From an uncultured Eubacteriales bacterium (lineage in GTDB: Bacteria; Bacillota; Clostridia; Oscillospirales; Butyricicoccaceae): a stretch of 8,760 bases of DNA. Numbering within the stretch: the stretch's first letter is position 1; the number at the start of each line of letters is the position of its first letter. The notes under the pieces were generated by a model, which made no database searches, had not been told where the DNA came from, and worked only from the letters and a program-made list of their open reading frames with translations. Of the stretch, positions 1-5,119 are shown piece by piece. The stretch spans positions 1 to 8,760 of the forward strand of contig USML01000076.1 in NCBI GenBank assembly GCA_900555855.1, given 5' to 3'. The position numbers and the translations under genes were made by a program.

Positions 1-258
1 GATGCTGCCGTAATCCAGCAGCTCCCAGGAATTGCCCCGGTGGCCTTCCCGGCTGAGCATCTGCTCCCCCAGCTGCTCCAGCGTGTACTCGGCATAGTCG
101 CAGAGCGTCTTGACGTGGGTGGAGCTGGTGGCGGTGCAGATTAGAAAAAAGTCGGCGAGGGTCGAAATGTCGGTGATGCCGATGAGGCGGATGTCCTCAC
201 CCATTTTGGCGTCGAGCGCCTTTGCCGCAAGCGCGGCCACTTCTTTTGCACTGAGCAT
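1..258 (-). CDS. rsfS: Ribosomal silencing factor RsfS, 5' part (C-terminus beyond window edge)
   Basis: RsfS (YbeB/Iojap family) binds ribosomal protein uL14 on the 50S subunit and blocks subunit joining, which lowers translation when nutrients are short. The 86 visible residues begin MLSAKEVAALAAKALDAKMG and carry the family core: an IGITDISTLADFF strand-helix segment, then ICTATSSTHVKTLCDYAEY, and REGHRGNSWELLDYGSI near the edge. The last matches the usual E-G-x-x-x-x-x-W-x-L-x-D-Y-G signature. Family members are usually about 105 to 120 residues, so roughly 20 to 35 residues are missing at the left edge. The start is ATG at 258, with an AAAGGAAC ribosome binding site lying inside the last codons of the upstream membrane-protein gene; only 5 bases separate that stop from this start. 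In many Firmicutes rsfS follows nadD and yqeK; here it follows an envelope-protein cluster instead. Confidence 0.95.
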   Translation of the reverse strand, partial: MLSAKEVAALAAKALDAKMGEDIRLIGITDISTLADFFLICTATSSTHVKTLCDYAEYTLEQLGEQMLSREGHRGNSWELLDYGSI

Positions 259-263
259 GGTTT

Positions 264-728
264 TTATGTTCCTTTCTGATCTGTATCGGGTTCTTCCCAG
301 ACCGTACCGTCCGGGAAGGGGTCTTCTGTAGGCTCGGATGCGCCGGGTTCCTGCGGCTCATCCGGATCTTCTGGATCTCCCGGCTCTTCCGGGGCATCCT
401 GCGGTTCGTCCGTCTGCTCCGGTTCCTCCGGCGCTTCCGGCTCCGGGCCAAAGGCACGGGTCAGCTCCTCATGGAAATAGCCGCCCAGCTGCTGCTGCAG
501 CAGGGCTTTTTTCTTGTTCTGGGCGGGCTTTGCCACCAGCAGAAACAGCGCTACCCCGGGAAAGACCAGCGCACAGACCAGGATGACATTCCGCTGGATA
601 AACATCGAGACGCACCCTGCGATCACCAGCAGGACCCCCAGCAGGATCCCGATGCTCTCCGTTTTCTGATAGCTTCCCAGTTTTTTTGACAGCTCCGCGT
701 CGCTCATCTGTTGTTGCATATTCGTCAT
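264..728 (-). CDS. Small two-helix membrane protein with acidic Pro/Glu-rich tail; N-terminus paralogous to the DUF3137-type neighbour
   Basis: I recognise no named family for this 154-residue protein. Residues 8 to 25 form a polar helix (MSDAELSKKLGSYQKTES). Two hydrophobic segments follow at about 26-44 and 48-66, then a basic stretch (KPAQNKKK) and an amphipathic helix (LLQQQLGGYFHEELTRAF). From residue 94 to the end it is a low-complexity tail of Pro, Glu and Asp. The basic flank suggests both termini are cytoplasmic (inference). The first 93 residues run parallel to the N-terminus of the upstream DUF3137-type protein, so this looks like a paralogue whose globular domain was replaced by the tail. 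The start is ATG at 728, not the further upstream codon of the same frame, because GGGAGG lies 8 bases before it and the ATG overlaps the previous stop as ATGA. That overlap suggests coupled translation. Confidence 0.85.
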   Translation of the reverse strand: MTNMQQQMSDAELSKKLGSYQKTESIGILLGVLLVIAGCVSMFIQRNVILVCALVFPGVALFLLVAKPAQNKKKALLQQQLGGYFHEELTRAFGPEPEAPEEPEQTDEPQDAPEEPGDPEDPDEPQEPGASEPTEDPFPDGTVWEEPDTDQKGT

Positions 729-1681
729 GGCTCGTTCCTCCCTGATCCCTGTGCTGCGGAAGCTGCCGCAGCGTCTGTTTCTTCCCGGCAAAGCGCATCC
801 TCCGGCTGGATGGCGTCAATGATCCCCATAAACCAGCGCAGCTGGCTGAGGAACCGCTGCCGCAGGTCCGATGCGTCGGCCTTGCCCTTTCCCAGCGTCA
901 GAAGGTCCCGGCCGGTCCGGACGGCCACATGCAGCCTGCCGTCGCGGAGAAAGGCCATGTAGACCGGGCCGCCGCTCCCGTCTGCCGCGGCAAGGATCGA
1001 CGACATCATGCGGGGCGTGAGCAGGCTGCGGGCCTCCTGGGGGCTGGCGGCGGTGACGAGAAATCGCGCATGAAAGGCCGGGTCTTCCGTCTCCGCGCCG
1101 TCGGCTTTGTGCTGCCGGCGCAGGGCCCTGTCGTTTTCAGAAAGGCGGACCTCGCCGGGGAAGGACTGGCCGAAGTCGCACACCAGCCACTGCCCTTGAA
1201 ATTTCTTTTCCTTCCGTTCTTCCCAGGCACTGCGCTCCTCGTTGTAGAAGCTTTCCGCCTGATAGAGGGTGATATCGCTGAGCGCCACCTTCCGCCCGTG
1301 ATAGACGCCCCGGATATAGTCGCTGCCCCGGCTGCTGTTATATTCGAAGGGGAACACCATGCCCGCAGCCTCCACCAGCTCGCTGGGAATGCCGCGGGAG
1401 GGGGTATATTCCACCTCCTCCAATACCTGGCGGAGCGCGCCGCTGATGATATGATCGCTCAGCAGCGTTTTCACGGCCTGACCGTGCTTGCCCATCTGAT
1501 AGCCGAATACCAATGTGAGCACCAGACAGGCAAAGGCCAGCGGCGTGTTGTCTCCGCTGAAGAGCAGGATGGTCCCAAGGCCCGCCGCGCAGGTCAGAAG
1601 CCTGAAGACCACGCTCAGGGCGCGGTGCTTGCCGAGCGCTGCCGCCAGCTGCTCGTTGGTCATGGTCTGCGTTTCGTTCAT
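725..1681 (-). CDS. DUF3137-type membrane protein
   Basis: This 318-residue protein has a short N-terminal helix, two transmembrane segments at about 22-41 and 47-63, and a long soluble domain predicted to face the cytoplasm. From about residue 100 it shows the layout I associate with the DUF3137 family: a Y-I-R-G-x-Y-x-G strand pair (122-129), a strand ending SDITLYQAES, then KKFQGQWLVCDFGQSFPGEV (160-178), which matches the family's F-x-G-x-x-x-x-x-D-F centre. Family assignment is by eye and the family's function is unknown. The reading frame extends upstream to a TTG at 1702, but ATG at 1681 is preferred because AAAGGGG sits 9 bases upstream. The gene begins 54 bases after the lipoprotein stop, and its TGA overlaps the next ATG. 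Ser and Ala dominate its last 20 residues. Confidence 0.88.
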   Translation of the reverse strand: MNETQTMTNEQLAAALGKHRALSVVFRLLTCAAGLGTILLFSGDNTPLAFACLVLTLVFGYQMGKHGQAVKTLLSDHIISGALRQVLEEVEYTPSRGIPSELVEAAGMVFPFEYNSSRGSDYIRGVYHGRKVALSDITLYQAESFYNEERSAWEERKEKKFQGQWLVCDFGQSFPGEVRLSENDRALRRQHKADGAETEDPAFHARFLVTAASPQEARSLLTPRMMSSILAAADGSGGPVYMAFLRDGRLHVAVRTGRDLLTLGKGKADASDLRQRFLSQLRWFMGIIDAIQPEDALCREETDAAAASAAQGSGRNEP

Positions 1682-1703
1682 AAGCGTCAACCCCTTTCTC
1701 AAA

Positions 1704-1734
1704 AAAGCGCCGCTTTACTTTCCGGTCGCTCCGG
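1704..1734 (-). terminator. Possible weak attenuator or partial terminator between lipoprotein and DUF3137-type genes
   Basis: In the 54-base gap the minus strand holds a short CCGG-AGCGA-CCGG hairpin (1722-1734). It is followed by AAAGC-GGC-GCTTT (1704-1716), which runs into six T's. Both stems are short, so this is at most a partial stop that would lower expression of the membrane-protein genes relative to the lipoproteins. Confidence 0.25.
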
Positions 1735-1735
1735 C

Positions 1736-3088
1736 TCAGTCACACAGATCGAAATACAGGCTGCTGTAGGGATCCAGCGTGTCAAGATCCAGAATGGCGG
1801 CTTCGGGCGAGATGCTGTCCAGCTGCATCCGCTTCGCGCAGTCCCGGTAATTGTCCGGCTGGGCCGCGGCGGCAAAGATCAGACCGTCGTAATCCGCCGG
1901 CACATAGACGGCATAGCTCTTGGTAAGGACCCTGCCCCAGTCGCCCACATCGGAGCGCCACTCCGTGGAATAGGCAAACTCGATCAGACTGCTGCTTCCC
2001 TGCCAGCTGACGGTGTGGAGATAATAGTTGTCGCCGCGGCTGCTGTTGTCATAGGCCGAGGCCGTGGTGAGCCACATGCCGGTATAGGCGTCATACAGCT
2101 CGCCGGAGACCACATTAAAGATCTGCCCCACCCCCAGGACGGCTTCCTCCGGAAGATAGCAGATGGCGTCAAAATGCAGCTCCCGGATGCCGTCGTGGGT
2201 ATAGTCGCCGTTTTTGACGATCTCCCAATAGCAGTCGTTCAGCCGGTAGCCGTCGCCCAGGCCGGAATAGGTGCAGACGCCGTTTGCCAGCAGATAGGTG
2301 CCCGCGTCTGTCTGCGCGTTGATCTCCAGCCCATTGCGGGCGAAATAGGGCTCGCTGGACTGGATGCCCTCCACCGGGAAGAGCGCGCCGCCATTGGCGA
2401 TGTCCATCAGGTCGCCGCTGACCGTCCGGTCCAGCTGCAGCACATCGCCGCTGCCGTCAAAATGAAGGGTCACGCCGGTCTCGTCGGCCCAGAGAGTCCC
2501 ATAGTCCAGGACCTCGTCCTGCTCGTTGACAAATTCCCAGGTGGCGTCGTCGCGGATCCGGAGCCAGAGGTTTTCGCCCTGATATTCCCAAAGGCCCACA
2601 TAATCCTCCAGCACCTCCGGCGTCTCCGGCTCGATCAGATCGCCCCGGCCCTCCTCCTGGATGGACACCGTGGACAGATCCTCCCGGAATACATAGCGCT
2701 GCACCGGATCCCAGATCCAGATCAGCTCCGTCAGATCGTTGTTTTCGTGGATGAAGCTCACCAGCACATCGCTCTCGCCGTCGCCGCTGAGGTCTTCAAA
2801 GGAGATGGCGTTGAAGGCCTGCTCCGCATCGGGGATATGCATGGGAAAGGCCACACTGTCAAACAGGATCTGCTCCGGCAGATCCCGGTAAAAGGCCGCG
2901 CTGCTCTCGCTCACCGTCACCAGAACATCCACGCTCTCGCCGTCGTGGGTGATGGTGCCGCTGGCCGCCACCACGCCGCTGACCCGCCAGTCGTCGCCGG
3001 TCAGCTCCGGATCCGATCCGCAGGCCCCAAGGCTCAGGCAGAGCACAGCCGCCAGCAGAAGGCTCAGGCTTTTTTTCAAACGGTTCAT
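1736..3088 (-). CDS. Large secreted lipoprotein with FG-GAP/XAC2610-like segment and one G-x-W module
   Basis: This 450-residue protein has a signal peptide with two Lys and a long Leu/Ala core, ending in the lipobox LSLGAC. Cys23 would be lipidated, anchoring it to the outer face of the membrane. Residues 97-127 read FEDLSGDGESDVLVSF and then ELIWIWDP. This resembles the D-x-x-G-D-G-x-x-D calcium-loop pattern of FG-GAP and XAC2610-like proteins (by-eye comparison). Residues 163-215 (VGLWEYQGENLWLRI...WEF...YGTLW) match the G-x-W beta-rich module found twice in each of the next two lipoproteins. The C-terminal 200 residues are rich in Tyr, Asp and Ser and I cannot place them. RGD occurs at 148-150 and 351-353. 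The start is ATG at 3088, not the in-frame ATG at 3097, because AGAGAGG abuts 3097 but sits 9 bases from 3088. The gap to the upstream lipoprotein stop is 21 bases. Confidence 0.9.
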   Translation of the reverse strand: MNRLKKSLSLLLAAVLCLSLGACGSDPELTGDDWRVSGVVAASGTITHDGESVDVLVTVSESSAAFYRDLPEQILFDSVAFPMHIPDAEQAFNAISFEDLSGDGESDVLVSFIHENNDLTELIWIWDPVQRYVFREDLSTVSIQEEGRGDLIEPETPEVLEDYVGLWEYQGENLWLRIRDDATWEFVNEQDEVLDYGTLWADETGVTLHFDGSGDVLQLDRTVSGDLMDIANGGALFPVEGIQSSEPYFARNGLEINAQTDAGTYLLANGVCTYSGLGDGYRLNDCYWEIVKNGDYTHDGIRELHFDAICYLPEEAVLGVGQIFNVVSGELYDAYTGMWLTTASAYDNSSRGDNYYLHTVSWQGSSSLIEFAYSTEWRSDVGDWGRVLTKSYAVYVPADYDGLIFAAAAQPDNYRDCAKRMQLDSISPEAAILDLDTLDPYSSLYFDLCD

Positions 3089-3109
3089 TGTGTTCATCCT
3101 CTCTTTCTG

Positions 3110-3985
3110 TCACTCCATCAGGTAATAGGCCCCGGCGTCGTCCCAGATCAGGGTGTCCGTGTCAAACTCAAAGACCCGGTAGGAAACGCCCGCATAGACG
3201 GTGGAATCCGCATAGTAGATGCTTGCCTCGTCGGTGGAATAGCTGAAGGTCCCGTGATCCATTTCCGCCGGCTCCGCGCCGGGGGCCCGCTGGTAATAGC
3301 TCCAGTTGCCGGAAGCATCGATGACGATATAGGTCTCTGCGGAAAGATCGCCTTCGTAGTACCAGACGCCCGCAAACTCCGAAACATTCCGCTGATAAAG
3401 CTCGGAGTTCCAGCTGTAATAGGGATCGTCCCCGCCGGACTGGCTGCCGCCTTCCTCGGGAACATCGGGCGGCATCGTCTCGTCGTCCTCCGTAAGGCCG
3501 TCCCGTCCGTCGTCCGGGATGTCGCCGCGGCCATCGTTGGGATCCCACGGCGCAGCATCCTCGGTATCGCTGGGATAGAAGGAGCCGTAGGAAGCAAAAT
3601 ACAGCGTTCCGTCATCCTCCTCGGCGAAAAGGCTGCTGCCGCCGCTGTCTTCATAGGCATAGGTCTCCTGATATTCTGTGTCGTAGCCGAGCCAGCCGCT
3701 GATATCTGCGTTTTCTCCGAAGAGCTCCCAGGTGCCGTCGGCAAAAAGCTCCAGATACACCCATTCTCCGGAGGGATCCGTGGGCAGATAGGTGCCCGCC
3801 AGCGCGCTGGCGTCCATGGCATAGATCACGCGGTCCGTCTCATCCGACGGCGTATCCGGCAGATCCTCGAACCGGTCGCCCCGGCCCTCGCCGGGGTCGG
3901 CAATGTCCTCTGCGCCGCCGCAGGCCGTGCAGACAAGGCACAGCGCCAGCAGAAGGCCGAGGAGAATATGCAGTTGTTTTTTCAT
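3110..3985 (-). CDS. Secreted lipoprotein with two G-x-W modules
   Basis: This 291-residue protein begins MKKQLHILLGLLLALCLVCTAC. The cleavage site is CTA-C22, with Cys at -3 where Leu is more usual, so the lipobox is slightly off consensus but still likely. The mature protein is very acidic. It holds two related modules at about 59-138 and 201-291. Each opens with A-G-(T/V)-(W/Y), has a strand ending (D/A)xG-x-W, and later a short strand pair. Acidic linkers rich in Pro, Gly and Asp separate them, and each linker contains GRGD (34-37 and 152-155). The layout matches the upstream lipoprotein segment for segment; DGTLYFASYGSF here aligns with GGLHVASLGAF there. This indicates tandem duplication. 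AAGGAGG precedes the ATG. The fold may be lipocalin- or calycin-like (inference from the G-x-W motif). The ligand is unknown. Confidence 0.9.
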   Translation of the reverse strand: MKKQLHILLGLLLALCLVCTACGGAEDIADPGEGRGDRFEDLPDTPSDETDRVIYAMDASALAGTYLPTDPSGEWVYLELFADGTWELFGENADISGWLGYDTEYQETYAYEDSGGSSLFAEEDDGTLYFASYGSFYPSDTEDAAPWDPNDGRGDIPDDGRDGLTEDDETMPPDVPEEGGSQSGGDDPYYSWNSELYQRNVSEFAGVWYYEGDLSAETYIVIDASGNWSYYQRAPGAEPAEMDHGTFSYSTDEASIYYADSTVYAGVSYRVFEFDTDTLIWDDAGAYYLME

Positions 3986-4018
3986 GCTGATCCTCCTTCT
4001 TTTCCTGCGCCGGGTCTG

Positions 4019-4765
4019 TTACGCCGCCCGCAGGTAGCAGTCGTATTCGCCGCCCCAGTAGAGCGTGTTTTCCGCCGCGACGGTCATGTCGTAGACCGTA
4101 TCGTCAAAGCGCGCGGAGCTGGCATAATACAGATCCGCAGTATCCGGATCTGCGCTGAGGGTCCCGCTGTCCACCGCGGTCATATCGCCGTCGCCGTCAG
4201 CGCGCTCATAAAGCGTCCAGCCGCCGGCTTCGTCGATCTCAATGACGCTGGGCGCGCCGGCGTCCCCATCCAGATACCAGGTCCCCGCCAGAGCCGCGAA
4301 GTCGCTGTCGCCGATGTTCTCGCCCGGCAGGTCGCCGCTGACCTTTGCAAAGGCGCCCAGAGACGCCACATGCAGGCCGCCGTCCTCCTCCGACCAGCTG
4401 CGGTATGCCATGCCGTCGTGCTCGTTATAGAAATAATCGCAGCCGTAATCCGGGACAGACTGGATAAAGCCGCTGGCCGTCACATCGCCTGCGGCATCAT
4501 ACAGGGCAAAGCGCACTTCGTCGCCGGCTTCCGCCGGCTCCACCGTCATCGTGCCGCCGTCCTCCCCTGTCCAGACGCCGCCGTAGGCGTCCAGATCCGC
4601 CATGAGCAGCGAATCCTTTACCAGATCTTCCAGAGAATCTGGGGCGTCATCGGCTGGGGCGTCATCGGCGGGGGTGCCGCCGTCGCTGCCGCCGCCGCAG
4701 GCGGCAAGGCACAGGCAGAGCGCCAGCGCCAGCATCAGGGACAAAAAATGTTTCCAGAGCTTCAT
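4019..4765 (-). CDS. Secreted lipoprotein with two G-x-W modules, paralogue of the next gene
   Basis: This 248-residue protein has a signal peptide ending in a good lipobox, LAAC, with Cys23 as the lipid site. A GGGSDGG spacer and a PADDAPADDAP linker follow. The two modules are at about 60-141 (YGGVWTGEDGG...) and 157-248 (LAGTWYLDGD...). The second contains IEIDEAGGWTLYERA, which lines up with IVIDASGNWSYYQRA in the downstream lipoprotein, and DSGTLSADPDTADLYYAS, which lines up with DHGTFSYSTDEASIYYAD. The linker before module 2 has GENIGD where the paralogue has GRGD. It is the first of three lipoproteins, 34 bases after the DUF2442 gene, with AAAGGAG before the ATG. I cannot name a substrate; a binding or envelope-stress role is only a guess. 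Confidence 0.9.
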   Translation of the reverse strand: MKLWKHFLSLMLALALCLCLAACGGGSDGGTPADDAPADDAPDSLEDLVKDSLLMADLDAYGGVWTGEDGGTMTVEPAEAGDEVRFALYDAAGDVTASGFIQSVPDYGCDYFYNEHDGMAYRSWSEEDGGLHVASLGAFAKVSGDLPGENIGDSDFAALAGTWYLDGDAGAPSVIEIDEAGGWTLYERADGDGDMTAVDSGTLSADPDTADLYYASSARFDDTVYDMTVAAENTLYWGGEYDCYLRAA

Positions 4766-4799
4766 GGTTGCTTCTCCTTTTTTTTACAAATGACCTGTT

Positions 4800-5039
4800 T
4801 CAGTGCTCCTGCTCCACCATGGACAGGATCTCGTCGTGGCTCATCTCCACATTGCCGAAGCGGACGAAAATGCCGTTGGTAACGGCGCTGTTCCATACCT
4901 GCGGGTCGGAAAGAGACCGGAAGCGGAACTTGTCCAGATACGGCCGCATATCCAGAAGCAGACGGCTCCCGGAAATGAAATCCACCTGCAAAACATGGCC
5001 GGCCAGCGGCTTGACCGCTTCAATGTATTTCCGGTCCAA
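4800..5039 (-). CDS. DUF2442 family protein (TTG start)
   Basis: This small 79-residue protein matches DUF2442 by its order of strands: AVKPLAGHVLQVDFISGSR, then LLLDMRPYLDKFRFRSLSDP, VWNSAVTNGIFVRFGN, and a final MSHDEILSMV helix. The family's function is not established; members often sit beside small toxin-like or DUF4160 proteins, but none is present here. The start chosen is TTG at 5039, because a strong AAAGGAGG lies 7 bases upstream. The alternative GTG at 5075 falls inside the terminator hairpin and has no ribosome binding site. It is the first gene after the regulator's terminator and probably heads the lipoprotein operon, or is reached by read-through. I see no convincing promoter in the 80 bases before it. 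Confidence 0.85.
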   Translation of the reverse strand: MDRKYIEAVKPLAGHVLQVDFISGSRLLLDMRPYLDKFRFRSLSDPQVWNSAVTNGIFVRFGNVEMSHDEILSMVEQEH

Positions 5040-5046
5040 AGGCACA

Positions 5047-5052
5047 CCTCCT
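5047..5052 (-). promoter_or_regulatory. Ribosome binding site deciding the TTG start of the DUF2442 gene
   Basis: The minus strand reads AAAGGAGG, then 7 bases, then TTG. It falls just after the terminator's T tract, so any transcript reading through the hairpin would carry the hairpin a few bases ahead of this site. Confidence 0.7.
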
Positions 5053-5056
5053 TTTT

Positions 5057-5095
5057 CAAATATAAAAAGATCCACTGTTATGGTACAGTGGATCT
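5057..5095 (-). terminator. Rho-independent terminator of the LuxR-family regulator gene
   Basis: The arms AGATCCACTGT (5085-5095) and ACAGTGGATCT (5068-5078) form a perfect 11-bp stem with a 6-base loop, followed on the minus strand by TTTTTATATTT. It starts 25 bases after the regulator's TAA. On the plus strand no T tract follows, so it works in one direction. Confidence 0.9.
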
Positions 5096-5119
5096 GAAAA
5101 AAGAACCATTCACAAGTTG

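Noticed and set aside
2030..2038. NSSRGDNY in the large lipoprotein against NSSRGSDY in the DUF3137-type protein as a shared domain
   Set aside because: The similarity covers only eight residues in otherwise unlike surroundings, so chance is the simpler explanation.
929..4882. A 1317-codon open frame on the plus strand
   Set aside because: It is exactly in register with the codons of four convincing minus-strand genes with signal peptides and ribosome binding sites. Its openness follows from the absence of TTA, CTA and TCA codons in them, and its product has low-complexity, Ala/Val/Arg-rich composition without domains.
4800..5039. DUF2442 protein as the antitoxin of a toxin-antitoxin pair
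   Set aside because: No small toxin-like gene lies on either side; the neighbours are the regulator and a lipoprotein.
5068..5095. The perfect inverted repeat as a mobile-element end or attachment site
   Set aside because: A T tract follows directly and it sits just after a stop codon, which a terminator explains fully; no transposase or integrase is near.
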